From Solimonas sp036405815 (lineage in GTDB: Bacteria; Pseudomonadota; Gammaproteobacteria; Nevskiales; Nevskiaceae), in the NCBI GenBank assembly GCA_036405815.1, contig DASWWX010000013.1, forward strand, positions 1 through 64,000: a stretch of DNA of 64,000 nucleotides, written 5' to 3'. A program made the translations under genes and the position numbers. Numbering within the stretch: the stretch's first letter is position 1; each line of letters opens with the position of its first letter. Below are positions 1 to 9,013 of the stretch, in pieces. Below the pieces are notes generated by a model that saw nothing but the letters and a program-made list of their open reading frames with translations, made no database searches and was not told the DNA's origin.

Positions 1-834
1 AACGTGATGCACGGCCAGTACGACTGGATGCGCGATCCGCATCTGCAGGGCCGGACCTACGAATGGGACATCGCCGGCACGTCGGACTCTTGGCGGCGCA
101 CGCACAATTTCAAGCATCACACCTACACCAATGTGCGTGGCATGGACGACGACATCGGCTACGGTCTGTTGCGCATCTTCCCCGAGCAGCGCTGGTATCC
201 GTCGCGTCTGCTGCAGCCGATGTACGCGGCCCTGCTCGCGATCTGGTTCCAGTGGGGCGTGGCGATCCAGGAACTGGAGCTGGGTTCCGCGTTCAAGGGC
301 CGGAAGTCGTGGCGCGAACTGTGGGCCGAGTTCAGGCCCATGGGGAGCAAGGCGGCGCGGCAGTTGCTGAAGGACTATCTGCTGTTCCCGCTGCTCGCCG
401 GGCCGGGTTTCGTGGCCGTCATGTTCGGCAACATGGTCGCCAACGGCCTGCGCAATCTGTGGACCTTCAGCGTGATCTTCTGCGGTCATTTCACCGCGAA
501 TGCCGAGGTCTTCCCGAAGGCGTCGATCGTCAATGAATCGCGTGGTCACTGGTATCTGCGCCAGCTGCGCGGTTCGTCCAATCTCAGCGGCGGCCGCCTG
601 CTGCACGTGCTGACCGGCAACCTGAGCCATCAGATCGAGCACCATCTGTTTCCGGATCTGCCGTCGCGGCGCTATTCGCAGATCGCGCCCGAGGTTCGTG
701 CGATCTGTGCGCGCTATGGCCAGCATTACAACACGGGCTCTTTCGCCTGGCAGTTCGCGCAGGTCTGGTGGCGCATCTTCCGCCATGCGTTCCCGAGCCG
801 GGTGCCGCAGACGGCGCCGCTGATGGCGGCCTGA
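1..834 (+). CDS. Fatty acid desaturase, C-terminal part (5' end outside window)
   Basis: Membrane di-iron fatty acid desaturase or hydroxylase. The reading frame is open from base 1, and the first residues read NVMHGQYDW, which normally follow the His of the HNVMH box, so the true start and the first His box lie before the window. Visible motifs are the second box HNFKHH (about residue 36) and the third box HQIEHHLFPDLP near residue 210; these His clusters bind the two irons. A hydrophobic stretch lies at about residues 125-155 between boxes two and three. Enzymes of this kind insert a double bond or hydroxyl into acyl chains at the inner membrane, using ferredoxin or a similar donor. Substrate and position cannot be told from the fragment. 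It ends 6 bp from the convergent arfB gene. Family is certain; exact reaction unknown. Confidence 0.9.
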   Translation, partial: NVMHGQYDWMRDPHLQGRTYEWDIAGTSDSWRRTHNFKHHTYTNVRGMDDDIGYGLLRIFPEQRWYPSRLLQPMYAALLAIWFQWGVAIQELELGSAFKGRKSWRELWAEFRPMGSKAARQLLKDYLLFPLLAGPGFVAVMFGNMVANGLRNLWTFSVIFCGHFTANAEVFPKASIVNESRGHWYLRQLRGSSNLSGGRLLHVLTGNLSHQIEHHLFPDLPSRRYSQIAPEVRAICARYGQHYNTGSFAWQFAQVWWRIFRHAFPSRVPQTAPLMAA

Positions 835-840
835 GGGCCG

Positions 841-1254
841 TCAGTCCGCGGGGGGCCGGCGCAGCGCCTTCACGCTGCCGCGCCGTGTCTTGTCGTCGAC
901 ACGCCGCCGCTTCGAGGCGCGTGTGGGCTTGGTGGCCCGCCGGATCTTCGGCACCACGAGCGCGGCTCGGATCATGGCGGCCAGGCGCTGCAAAGCGTCA
1001 TCGCGGTTCTGTTCGAGGCTACGGAAGCGCTGCGCCTTGATCACGATCACCCCTGCCGTGCTGCGCCGCTGGTCCGCATGATTCAGCAGCCGTTGCCGGC
1101 AGTCCTCGGGCAACGACGAAGCCTCGATGTCGAACCTCAGATGCACTGCGCTCGACGTCTTGTGAATGTTCTGGCCGCCGGCGCCCTGCGCGCGCACCGC
1201 GTCAAGCACGATCTCGCGCAAGGGCAGGCTCAATTCCGGGGTGATTTCCAGCAT
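841..1254 (-). CDS. arfB: Alternative ribosome-rescue factor ArfB (YaeJ family)
   Basis: A 137-residue protein related to the catalytic domain of class I release factors. It has the GAGGQNIHK motif near residue 24, whose GGQ triggers peptidyl-tRNA hydrolysis, and a lysine/arginine-rich tail from about residue 105 (KPTRASKRRR) that in ArfB lies in the empty mRNA channel. The role known for the family is to free ribosomes stalled on truncated mRNAs when tmRNA is insufficient. Length and domain order match E. coli ArfB (about 140 residues). ATG start at 1254. It converges with the desaturase gene, leaving 6 bp between stops. Confidence 0.95.
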   Translation of the reverse strand: MLEITPELSLPLREIVLDAVRAQGAGGQNIHKTSSAVHLRFDIEASSLPEDCRQRLLNHADQRRSTAGVIVIKAQRFRSLEQNRDDALQRLAAMIRAALVVPKIRRATKPTRASKRRRVDDKTRRGSVKALRRPPAD

Positions 1255-1385
1255 GGCGCCAACAGCATAGGCCGATCGTCGGCCGGCCGTCGCCGTCGGC
1301 GCCGCCGCGACGTCGCAACGCCCCTTGTCGGCTCAGCTTGGGGACGCCGGCGCCGCTAAACAGGAAGCGGGCAGGCGAGGTTTCC

Positions 1386-2111
1386 ATGACGACAGCACGA
1401 GTGTTCGGGCGCAGGTGGAGCGGATCAATCCCGCGACTTCGGCGACGGTTGTTCGCAATGCTCGCTGGAGCATTCATCGGGGTGTGCGCTCCACCGGTAC
1501 AGGCGCAGACGGTTCAGGCGCAACCAGAGCAGCTTAAAGCGGCACCCGTTAGCAGGGAGTCGGAACCATCGGCAGCGCCGTTAGCGCATCAGCGTGCGTT
1601 GGGTGCTGCTGCCGTTGTGGCGATGGCGTCGACTAAAGCCGCTGCGTTCGTGGCGGCGCAATCCCTGCCGGCCTCCGGGCCGCGGCTGCACTCGCGCCGC
1701 ACCGACGACGCATGGCGGCGCCTGCGCTATGGCGTCGGACTGGATCTGGGCTTTGCCGAGGGCGGCAATCTGCATCTGGACCTGATCCCGCCGCGCGGCG
1801 ACGTGGAGCGCAGTTGGCGTTGGCGTTTCGATGAGACGCAGGCTGGGACGCGCTGGTGGTCGCTGGGTGGCGGCCTGGAGCTGTTGCAGTTCCGCGACCT
1901 GACGCCTGCCGCATCGGTGCCGTTGCCGCGCGGTGACCGGCGACTGGTGCTGAATCCGCAACTGCGGCTGGACGTGGATGCGATCTGGGACGTGCCCGGC
2001 CAGATGCAGCTCACGCTGCAGCAGGGCTACTGGATCGAGTCGGCGAGTCGGCAGGCAGTGCCGAATCGCGCCTGGCAGCTGGCACTGCGCTGGCGGTTCG
2101 GCGCGCCCTGA
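1386..2111 (+). CDS. Hypothetical exported protein
   Basis: 241 residues, no family recognised. The ATG at 1386 is preferred over in-frame upstream codons because an AGGCGAGG ribosome-binding site lies about 6 bases before it. The N-terminus has several arginines followed by a hydrophobic segment ending in PPVQAQ, a Sec signal peptide. The next 70 residues are rich in Ala, Gln and Ser. The C-terminal half has alternating polar and hydrophobic strands (for example LDLGFAEGGNLHLDLIPP, LTLQQGYWIE, LALRWRF) as in small beta-sheet or outer-membrane proteins, but it does not end in Phe. Probably a periplasmic or outer-membrane protein. It converges with the P450 gene 5 bp away. Confidence 0.7.
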   Translation: MTTARVFGRRWSGSIPRLRRRLFAMLAGAFIGVCAPPVQAQTVQAQPEQLKAAPVSRESEPSAAPLAHQRALGAAAVVAMASTKAAAFVAAQSLPASGPRLHSRRTDDAWRRLRYGVGLDLGFAEGGNLHLDLIPPRGDVERSWRWRFDETQAGTRWWSLGGGLELLQFRDLTPAASVPLPRGDRRLVLNPQLRLDVDAIWDVPGQMQLTLQQGYWIESASRQAVPNRAWQLALRWRFGAP

Positions 2112-2116
2112 ACGAC

Positions 2117-3484
2117 TTAGTTGCGCAGGCCCTTGACGCGGATCTTGAAGCTGTCGGACGGCCCCGGCGTCGGCGCGGTCTTGGTCTTCAGCACGTAGTC
2201 CGGCGACTCCAGCTCCATGTCGAGCTTGTGGAAGATGCGCGCCATCGAGATCGCCATCTGCACTTCGGCCAGGCTCTTGCCCAGGCAGGTGTGCGGACCG
2301 CGACCGTAGGGTGAATAGACGCCCGGCTGCATGTGTTCGGCGCGCGCCTTGGAGTAGCGGTCGATGTCGAACTTTTCCGGCTCCGGCCAGTACTCGCCCA
2401 TGAAATGCGGCACCGAGGTGCCGATGTAGATCATCTCGCCTTCGCGAATCTGGTGGCCCTCGAACACGAAATCCCGCGTCGCCGTGCGCATCTGGGCGAC
2501 CGCGATCGGATACAGGCGCATCGTCTCCATGATCGCGCCGTTGATGGCCGGCAGCTCCTTCATGAAGGTTTCTTCGTTGATCGGCCCCTTGGCGAACAAG
2601 GCGTCGACTTCCGCGTGCACACGCGCCTTGACCTCCGGATGCTTCAGCACGTTGTAGACGACGGCGGAGATCGTGTTGGCGACAGTATCCAGGCCGGCGA
2701 CATAGGGGCCGGTCAGCGACACGATCAGGTCCGATGCCGGCATCACATCCGGCGTCTCGACGTGCGCGGCGTAGATATCGTCGATCAGGTTGCGTTCTTC
2801 GGCAGGAATCTTGCCGTAGCGCGCCTTGGCCTGTTCGATCATCTTGTAGCCGAGCTCGAACACGCGCGCCTTGGCCTTCTTGTAGACCGGGCGCTTGAGC
2901 AGGATCTTCGGACGCTGGCGCGTCACCAGCACGTTGAGGATGTGCAGGATGGTGACGCGAATGTCCCTGACGTACTCCAGCGGTGCGGCGCCGGTCAGGA
3001 TCGTGCCGAGCTGATCGACGACCAGGTACTGCATCGCCTGCAGTACCGGCACCTCGGAGCCGACCGGCCAGTCACGCTGGAAGGCTCGGTCGGTGATCTC
3101 GACGATCTCGTTGTAGCGGCCCTTGATGGATTCCTTGGAGTAGCCGTTGCGCATGATGTCGCGCAGTTGCTTGTGGCCTTCGCCATCCGAGCCGGTGAGG
3201 ATGCGCGTGGCGCCGTACTCGGCGACCAGACCCTCCCAGAACTCCTTGGAGCGCAGGCTGTCCTTGCCGTCACGCGTGCCGAGGAAGGTGGCGGCTTCGA
3301 CGCCCGAGATCAGCACGTAACGCTGACCCAGTACGCTAAGGCGGCAGACCGGGCCGTACTTGCGGTAGCAATCCACGAAGAACTTCGCCGGGTCTTTCGC
3401 CATGCCGAACAGGCTGCCGACCAGCGGCAGACCGGGAATGGTGGGTGTTTCGCGCAGGGCGACGGCGTCGGTAGCGGTGTTCAA
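2117..3484 (-). CDS. Cytochrome P450
   Basis: 455-residue soluble-type cytochrome P450 monooxygenase. Visible family motifs are the I-helix AGLDT that activates oxygen, ExxR (ETMRLYP) of helix K, and the heme loop YGRGPHTCLG with Cys400 as the axial thiolate. The usual first Phe of the heme loop is Tyr here. There is no N-terminal membrane anchor, so it is likely cytosolic and needs a ferredoxin and reductase; none is encoded nearby. The frame starts at a TTG (3484) with GGGGAA just upstream; the next in-frame Met is about 28 residues in and would remove the conserved PGLPLVGSL segment, so TTG is preferred. Substrate unknown, possibly a lipid or steroid given the lipid genes around. Confidence 0.93.
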   Translation of the reverse strand: MNTATDAVALRETPTIPGLPLVGSLFGMAKDPAKFFVDCYRKYGPVCRLSVLGQRYVLISGVEAATFLGTRDGKDSLRSKEFWEGLVAEYGATRILTGSDGEGHKQLRDIMRNGYSKESIKGRYNEIVEITDRAFQRDWPVGSEVPVLQAMQYLVVDQLGTILTGAAPLEYVRDIRVTILHILNVLVTRQRPKILLKRPVYKKAKARVFELGYKMIEQAKARYGKIPAEERNLIDDIYAAHVETPDVMPASDLIVSLTGPYVAGLDTVANTISAVVYNVLKHPEVKARVHAEVDALFAKGPINEETFMKELPAINGAIMETMRLYPIAVAQMRTATRDFVFEGHQIREGEMIYIGTSVPHFMGEYWPEPEKFDIDRYSKARAEHMQPGVYSPYGRGPHTCLGKSLAEVQMAISMARIFHKLDMELESPDYVLKTKTAPTPGPSDSFKIRVKGLRN

Positions 3485-3732
3485 GCGGGTTCCCCGGAAG
3501 AAAGGCGGGCCTGCGTCGTGCGCGGACCGGCGGCAAATTCGATGAAGCGTTGTAGCAGACGCCCCCTACCCGGAATTCATCCACGCGGAGTAGGCGTCCG
3601 TGGATCGCGCTATTCCGTGGGGGTTCAGGGCTTGCCGTCCACACTGGCTCGGCGCGTCAGGACGCGCTTAGGCGCCGGCCCACCGGGAGCTCTGGATCGG
3701 CGCTCGCCATTCATCCAGTACAGGAGCGACCC

Positions 3733-4173
3733 ATGTCCAAAGACATTACCCACCTGAAGGAAATCGTTGAAATCGCCCGCGACGGCGAGACGTTCTATCG
3801 CGATGCCGAAAGCAGTGTCGGCGATGCGACGCTGAAGCCGATCTTCGCACGCATGGCAGCCGCCAAACGCGAACTGGTCGGTGCGTTGTCGCAGAAGCTT
3901 GCAGCCAATGGTGAAAGCACCCCGCAGTCCGGTACGTTCGCGGGCAGTGTGCGTAAGGCTTATACCGATGTCGCCGCCAAGCTGTCGAGCAAGGATTCCC
4001 AAATCTTTGTCGCGCAGCTCGAGGAGACGGAGGACCGCCTGCTGGATCAGGTGCGCAAGGCGGCGGAAGACACCACCGATGCCTCGATCCGTCTGACGCT
4101 GCAGGCCTACCTGCCGAAGGTGAAGGCCTGCCACGACGAGATGCGCAATCTCAAGCGCCGCATGGCGGCTTGA
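3733..4173 (+). CDS. PA2169-type four-helix-bundle protein (DUF2383)
   Basis: 146 residues, almost entirely helical and charged, with no signal peptide. It matches the PA2169/DUF2383 family of ferritin-like four-helix bundles: an N-terminal helix (THLKEIVEIARDGETFYRDA) and a later ETEDRLLDQVRKA helix are typical. Members are often stress-induced, but their biochemical role is not established. ATG start at 3733 with AGGAG about 7 bases upstream. It stands alone between a divergent P450 gene and the DUF3014 gene. Confidence 0.85.
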   Translation: MSKDITHLKEIVEIARDGETFYRDAESSVGDATLKPIFARMAAAKRELVGALSQKLAANGESTPQSGTFAGSVRKAYTDVAAKLSSKDSQIFVAQLEETEDRLLDQVRKAAEDTTDASIRLTLQAYLPKVKACHDEMRNLKRRMAA

Positions 4174-4248
4174 GGACGCTCGCAGCGCAGAGCATCCGCG
4201 CCGCGCGCAAAAGTAGTCGCCCGCTCGCTGTCGAGGCGGCGTGGTGAT

Positions 4249-4286
4249 GCACACAGGCCTCGGGCGCGTGTCCGGGGCCTGTGTGC
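4249..4286. repeat. Perfect 11-bp inverted repeat
   Basis: GCACACAGGCC at 4249-4259 is exactly mirrored by GGCCTGTGTGC at 4276-4286, with a 16-base GC-rich loop. It lies in the 280-bp gap between the DUF2383 and DUF3014 genes. No T-run follows, so it is not a classic intrinsic terminator; it may be a transcript-end hairpin or a protein site. Confidence 0.6.
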
Positions 4287-4453
4287 GCCGTGCAGGGCTG
4301 CAGTGTGGGTGCTTGGTGCGTGGTATTGACTGGCCGACGGTGTCAGCATGAGCAGACCCCTGCGGCCGCGGAACGTCGGCGTGGCATCGGGGTCCACTAT
4401 CAAGCCGGGCCGCGCGAGCGGACCCAGGCCATCAGCGAGGGCGGAAAAGCGGC

Positions 4454-5266
4454 ATGAGCAGCAAGGGTTGGATGGGTGTGGTGTTGGTGCTGGCGGTCAT
4501 CGTCGGTGGCTTTTACTGGTATGCGCAGCGTGAGGCGGCACGCGTGGCGCAGATGCCGGTGCTGGCGCCGCCGGAGTTGGCTGCCGTCGATGAGGCCAAC
4601 GCGGCTGGGCACAGTGCGCCGACCATCGCGCATCCGCTGCCGGCATCGGTGGAGCCGGCTGCGCCCATGCCCTCGCTGCGCGAGAGCGACACGGCAGTGC
4701 GACAGGCGCTGGAGCCGGTGCTGGGCAAGGCGCCGATCGAGAGTTTCCTGGTGCCGGATCAGCTGGTGCGCCGCTTCGTCGCCACCGTGAACAGTCTCGA
4801 TGAGGCGCCCATCCCCCTGGAGCGGCGCGCGTTCCGGCATGTGTCGGGCCTTGTGGCAGTGGAGCGACGCGGTGATCGCTATTTCCTGAGTCCGGAGAAC
4901 GGCGCGCGCTATGACGCCTGGATCACCTGGGCGACGGCGGTGGATACCGAACGACTGGTAGACCTGTATCTGCGCTATTACCCGCTGCTGCAGGCCGCCT
5001 ATGTCGAACTCGGCTATCCGGATCGCTACTTCAACGATCGCCTCATCGAGGTGATCGATCACCTGCTCGAAACCCGCGAGATTGCCGGGCCGATCGAGCT
5101 GGTCCGGCCCAAGGTGCTGTATCAGTTTGCAGACCCGCAACTGGAGCGCCGTTCGTCCGGCGAGAAGCTGCTGATCCGGATCGGCGCCGAACACGCGACG
5201 CGCGTGCGCGGCAAATTGAAGGCCTTTCGCGAAGCGCTGCTGGCACGGGCCAAGGCGTCGGGCTGA
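4454..5266 (+). CDS. DUF3014 family membrane-anchored protein
   Basis: 270 residues with an N-terminal transmembrane anchor (about residues 5-24), a proline/alanine-rich linker to about residue 75, and a conserved helical domain covering the rest (for example LVDLYLRYYPLLQAAYVELGY and DRLIEVIDHLLET). This matches the DUF3014 family of proteobacterial proteins, whose function is unknown. The domain most likely faces the periplasm. ATG start at 4454 with a GGAAAAG element upstream. It converges with the DUF2214 gene. Confidence 0.85.
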   Translation: MSSKGWMGVVLVLAVIVGGFYWYAQREAARVAQMPVLAPPELAAVDEANAAGHSAPTIAHPLPASVEPAAPMPSLRESDTAVRQALEPVLGKAPIESFLVPDQLVRRFVATVNSLDEAPIPLERRAFRHVSGLVAVERRGDRYFLSPENGARYDAWITWATAVDTERLVDLYLRYYPLLQAAYVELGYPDRYFNDRLIEVIDHLLETREIAGPIELVRPKVLYQFADPQLERRSSGEKLLIRIGAEHATRVRGKLKAFREALLARAKASG

Positions 5267-5335
5267 GCGGGCGGCGCGGCTGCGTGTCGCACGGCGCGGC
5301 GGGTAACAACGACTTTCGCTGCGTGGGGCGGCGCG

Positions 5336-5794
5336 TCAGCTTGCGCTGACCCCGTAGCCCCTGGCGACCAGCGTGATCAGCAGTGCGATCGCCGCCAGGA
5401 TCAGCAGTTGCGCGTGCAGCAGCGGCCCCGTGCGGCGCAGCGCCGCGGCGTCCGGCAGCGCGCCGCGTTGCGCCAGCGCACGGTTCCAGCACAGGAAGCG
5501 CAGCGTCGGCACCAGCGAGATCGCCATACCGAGCACGAAGGCGCCGATGACGCCGTGCATCAGGCCATTGCTCCAGTACCAGTCCGCGCCCTTGCCGCCG
5601 TGGTACATGCGCAGGATGCCGGTGACCAGCACGATCGTTGCGCTGATGCCGTAGAAGCGATCGACGCGCACCAGCAGGCGCAAGCTGTCGGCCTGCGGCG
5701 GCAGGCGCAGCAGGTACAGCTCGGCCACCGCGCCGCCGGCCATCATCAGGATGGCGACGTAATGCAGCCACGGCAGGATCACGGTTTCGAGCAT
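5336..5794 (-). CDS. DUF2214 family integral membrane protein
   Basis: 152 residues with four predicted membrane helices (about residues 5-28, 44-62, 80-100 and 125-147) and the conserved RVDRFYGISA and GKGADWYW segments of DUF2214. The function of the family is not known. ATG start at 5794 with GGAG 8 bases upstream. It lies just downstream of nrdA on the same strand, but a strong terminator separates them, so it probably has its own promoter. Confidence 0.85.
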   Translation of the reverse strand: MLETVILPWLHYVAILMMAGGAVAELYLLRLPPQADSLRLLVRVDRFYGISATIVLVTGILRMYHGGKGADWYWSNGLMHGVIGAFVLGMAISLVPTLRFLCWNRALAQRGALPDAAALRRTGPLLHAQLLILAAIALLITLVARGYGVSAS

Positions 5795-5807
5795 CGGTGT
5801 GCTCCAG

Positions 5808-5844
5808 GAAAAAGAAAAAGCCCGCGGGTTTTACCCCGCGGGCC
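5808..5844 (-). terminator. Intrinsic terminator of nrdA
   Basis: Read on the minus strand, a GC stem (GGCCCGCGGGG / CCCGCGGGC around a TAAAA loop) is followed by a run of T (5808-5819). It begins about 40 bases after the nrdA stop codon and ends before DUF2214. Confidence 0.9.
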
Positions 5845-5885
5845 TTGATGCGGCAACGCTGCGGCGCGAGCGCGCCGCGCACGGC

Positions 5886-8837
5886 TTACTGGCAGGCCTC
5901 GCAGTCCGGATCGAGGATCGAGCAGACCTTGGCGCTGCCGACGTCGGTGGCGGCCGCAACCGCTGCGGCCGGCGCCACGATCGGATCCGCCGCCTTGGCG
6001 GCCGGCTTGGCTGAGACGCCACCCGTCGCATTGCCGACGGCATTCAGGCGGTTGTCGCTGATCGTCGTCTTCTCGGCATGCGTGGCGCCCATCGTGCGCA
6101 GGTAGTAGGTCGTCTTCAGACCCGAGACCCAGGCGTGCTTGTACAGCTCGTCCAGCTTCTTGCCGGAAGGCTGGCTCATGTACAGGTTCAGCGACTGCGC
6201 CTGGTCGATCCACTTCTGGCGGCGGCTGCCGGCGTCGACCAGCACCTTCGGATCGATCTCGAACGCGCACTTGTAGATCGCCTTCAGATCGGCCGGCACG
6301 CGGTCGATCTTCTGCACGCTGCCGTCGAAGTACTTGAGGTCGTGCGCCATCACCTCGTCCCACAGGCCGAGCTGCTTGAGGTCGTTGACCAGGTATTCGT
6401 TGACGACGGTGAACTCGCCCGACAGGTTCGATTTGACGTACAGGTTCTGGTAGGTCGGTTCGATCGACTGCGACACGCCGGTGATGTTGGCGATGGTCGC
6501 GGTCGGCGCGATGGCCATGCAGTTGCTGTTGCGGATGCCCACCGTCTTCACGCGCTCGCGCAGGCTGCCCCAGTCGAACAGGCCGGACTCGGCCGTGTCC
6601 TGCTTCAGGTACGCGGTGTTGCCGCGCGCGTCGGCGAGCAGGCGGATCGAGTCGATCGGCAGGATGCCCTGGCTCCACAGCGAGCCTTCGTAGCTCGTGT
6701 AGCGGCCGCGCTCGGCGGCCAGATCCGTCGAGGCCTTGATCGCGTAGTAGCTGATCGCTTCCATCGAGACGTCGGCGAACTTGATCGCCTTGTCCGATTC
6801 GTACGGCAGGCGCAGCTTGTACAGCGCGTCGTTGAAGCCCATCACGCCCAGGCCCACCGGACGGTGGCGCAGATTGGAGTTACGCGCCGTGGCCACCGAG
6901 TAGTAGTTGTACTCGATGACGTTATCGAGCATGCGCATCGCGGTGCTGACGGTCTTCTCGATCTTGGCGGTATCGAGCTTGCCGTCGGCGGTGACGTGCG
7001 CCGGCAGGTTCACGGAGCCGAGGTTGCAGACCGCGATCTCCTGGCCGGCCTTGGTGTTCAGCGTGATCTCGGTGCACAGGTTGGAGCTGTGCACGACACC
7101 GACGTGCTGCTGCGGCGAGCGCAGGTTGCACGGATCCTTGAACGTGATCCACGGATGGCCGGTTTCGAACAGCATCGACAGCATCTTGCGCCACAGGTTG
7201 GTGGCGGGCATGCGCTTGTGGTTCTTGATGCGGCCTTCGTCGGCCAGCTTCTCGTACTCGGTGTAGCGCTTCTCGAAGGCGTCGCCGACCAGGTCGTGCA
7301 GGTCCGGCACGTCGTCCGGCGAGAACAGCGTCCACGGGCCGTCTTCCATGACGCGCTTCATGAACAGGTCCGGCACCCAGTTGGCCGTGTTCATGTCGTG
7401 CGTGCGGCGGCGGTCGTCGCCGGTGTTCTTGCGTAGTTCGAGGAATTCCTCGATGTCGCGGTGCCAGGTTTCCAGGTAGCCGCAGACCGCGCCCTTGCGC
7501 TTGCCGCCCTGGTTCACGGCCACGGCTGTGTCGTTGGCGACCTTCAGGAACGGCACGACGCCGTTGGACTTGCCGTTGGTGCCCTTGATGTAGCCGCCCA
7601 TGCCGCGCACCGGCGTCCAGTCGTTGCCCAGGCCACCGGCAAACTTGGAGAGCAGGGCGTTGTCCTTGATCGCGCCGAAGATGCCGTCGAGATCGTCCGG
7701 TACCTGCGTCAGGTAGCAGGAGGAGAGCTGCGGGCGCAGCGTGCCGGAGTTGAACAGCGTCGGCGTCGACGACATGAAGTCGAACGACGACAGCAGCTGG
7801 TAGAACTCGATCGCGCGCGTCTCGCGGTCGATCTCGTTGATCGCCAGGCCCATCGCCACGCGCATGAAGAACGCCTGCGGCAGCTCGAAGCGGGTCTTGT
7901 TGCTGTGGATGAAGTAGCGGTCGTACAGCGTCTGCAGGCCGAGGTAGTCGAACTTGCCGTCACGCTCCGGCAGCAGCGCCTTGCCCAGCGCGTCGAGGTC
8001 GTACAGCGCGAGCTTGGGGTCGAGCAGCTCCAGGTCCACGGCCTTGTGGATGAAGGCGCGGAAGTATTCCGGGTAGATCGCCTTCATTTCCTCGAAGGTC
8101 GGGCGCGTCGGATTGACGCCGACGAACTTCAGCGCCTCGTGGCGCAGGCCGTCGAGCAGCAGGCGCGCGGAGACGTAGGTGTAGTTCGGCTCCTTCTCGA
8201 TGCGCGCGCGCGCGGCCAGCGTCACCGCCTGCGCGAGTTCGGCCTCGGGAATGCCGTCGTACAGATCGCGCAGCGCGGACTGCACGACCTCTTCGATGCT
8301 GACGCCGGCCAGGCCCGCGCAAGCTTCGGTGACCACGCGCACGATGCGCTGTTCGTCCAGCGGCACCACGGCGCCGTCGTCGAGCTTCACCGACAGGCGC
8401 GGACGATGGGCTTCCGGCACCTTGGCGGCTTCGGCGGCGCGCTTCTTGGCCTGCTCGGCGCGGTACAGCACGTAGGCGCGGGCGATCTTGTGTTCGCCGG
8501 CGCGCATCAGGCCCAGTTCGACCTGGTCCTGGATGTCCTCGATGTGCAGCGTGCCGCCGCCGGACAGATGGCGCGTCAGCGCCGCCACGACCTGCGACGT
8601 GATCGCCTCGACCTTCTCGCGCACCGCGGCCGACGCGGCGGCGGCGCTGCCTTCCACGGCCAGGAAGGCCTTGGTCAGCGCGATACTGATCTTGCTCGCA
8701 TCGAACGCGGTGACCTTGCCGTTACGACGAATCACCTTGAGGCCGCCCGGTGCCGTGGCGCTGACTTCGACCGTGGTGATCGGCGCGTCCTGCGGCGGGC
8801 GGCGGAGTTCGGTGGATGCGGTGGACTGAGCTTGCAT
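5886..8837 (-). CDS. nrdA: Class Ia ribonucleoside-diphosphate reductase, alpha subunit
   Basis: 983-residue large subunit of aerobic ribonucleotide reductase, which reduces ribonucleoside diphosphates to deoxyribonucleotides. Two ATP-cone allosteric domains lie in tandem at about residues 33-125 and 147-235, as in Pseudomonas NrdA; one cone is more usual. Active-site features include the NSGTLRPQLSSCYLT segment (substrate-site Cys), SSNLCTEI (radical Cys with Asn and Glu), EIAVCNLGSVN (second redox Cys), the Tyr pair in KTTYYLRTMG for radical transfer, and a C-terminal CSILDPDCEACQ tail that re-reduces the active site. The ATG at 8837 is chosen because GGGGGAG lies 5 bases upstream. The gene is divergent from the intervening membrane-protein gene and from nrdB. 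Its upstream region carries NrdR-like boxes, a promoter and a DnaA box. Confidence 0.97.
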   Translation of the reverse strand: MQAQSTASTELRRPPQDAPITTVEVSATAPGGLKVIRRNGKVTAFDASKISIALTKAFLAVEGSAAAASAAVREKVEAITSQVVAALTRHLSGGGTLHIEDIQDQVELGLMRAGEHKIARAYVLYRAEQAKKRAAEAAKVPEAHRPRLSVKLDDGAVVPLDEQRIVRVVTEACAGLAGVSIEEVVQSALRDLYDGIPEAELAQAVTLAARARIEKEPNYTYVSARLLLDGLRHEALKFVGVNPTRPTFEEMKAIYPEYFRAFIHKAVDLELLDPKLALYDLDALGKALLPERDGKFDYLGLQTLYDRYFIHSNKTRFELPQAFFMRVAMGLAINEIDRETRAIEFYQLLSSFDFMSSTPTLFNSGTLRPQLSSCYLTQVPDDLDGIFGAIKDNALLSKFAGGLGNDWTPVRGMGGYIKGTNGKSNGVVPFLKVANDTAVAVNQGGKRKGAVCGYLETWHRDIEEFLELRKNTGDDRRRTHDMNTANWVPDLFMKRVMEDGPWTLFSPDDVPDLHDLVGDAFEKRYTEYEKLADEGRIKNHKRMPATNLWRKMLSMLFETGHPWITFKDPCNLRSPQQHVGVVHSSNLCTEITLNTKAGQEIAVCNLGSVNLPAHVTADGKLDTAKIEKTVSTAMRMLDNVIEYNYYSVATARNSNLRHRPVGLGVMGFNDALYKLRLPYESDKAIKFADVSMEAISYYAIKASTDLAAERGRYTSYEGSLWSQGILPIDSIRLLADARGNTAYLKQDTAESGLFDWGSLRERVKTVGIRNSNCMAIAPTATIANITGVSQSIEPTYQNLYVKSNLSGEFTVVNEYLVNDLKQLGLWDEVMAHDLKYFDGSVQKIDRVPADLKAIYKCAFEIDPKVLVDAGSRRQKWIDQAQSLNLYMSQPSGKKLDELYKHAWVSGLKTTYYLRTMGATHAEKTTISDNRLNAVGNATGGVSAKPAAKAADPIVAPAAAVAAATDVGSAKVCSILDPDCEACQ

Positions 8838-8936
8838 CGGTACTCCCCCTAGCAAATATGGTTAGACACAGAAATCTGGTGATGCCCTGCAGGTGCTCAA
8901 CAGCATTTGAGACTGGGGAGACTCGGGGCAGTGTGG

Positions 8937-8952
8937 CAACCATATCTTGTGG
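8937..8952 (-). promoter_or_regulatory. NrdR-like box 2 of nrdA
   Basis: Minus-strand CCACAAGATATGGTTG matches the published NrdR box consensus ACACWATATATWGTGT at 11 of 16 positions. It lies exactly 16 bp from box 1 (three helical turns start to start), the spacing expected for paired NrdR sites, and covers the proposed -10 element. Confidence 0.7.
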
Positions 8953-8968
8953 ATTCTTGCAGCGTCAA
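8939..8968 (-). promoter_or_regulatory. Predicted nrdA promoter
   Basis: On the minus strand, TTGACG (8968-8963) and TATGGT (8944-8939) are separated by 18 bp. The -35 lies between the two NrdR-like boxes and the -10 inside box 2, so a bound repressor would block RNA polymerase. The leader to the ATG would be about 95 bases. Confidence 0.6.
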
Positions 8969-8984
8969 CCGCAATCTATTGTGT
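8969..8984 (-). promoter_or_regulatory. NrdR-like box 1 of nrdA
   Basis: Minus-strand ACACAATAGATTGCGG matches the NrdR consensus at 13 of 16 positions. NrdR is the ATP-cone repressor of ribonucleotide reductase genes that normally binds two such boxes about 15-16 bp apart. Confidence 0.75.
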
Positions 8985-9013
8985 CCAAAGCGGTGCACGG
9001 CACCTGAGGAAGC

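Noticed and set aside
6078..8852. Long open frames on the plus strand opposite nrdA
   Set aside because: Arg/Val/Gln-rich shadow translations of nrdA with no domain and no ribosome-binding site.
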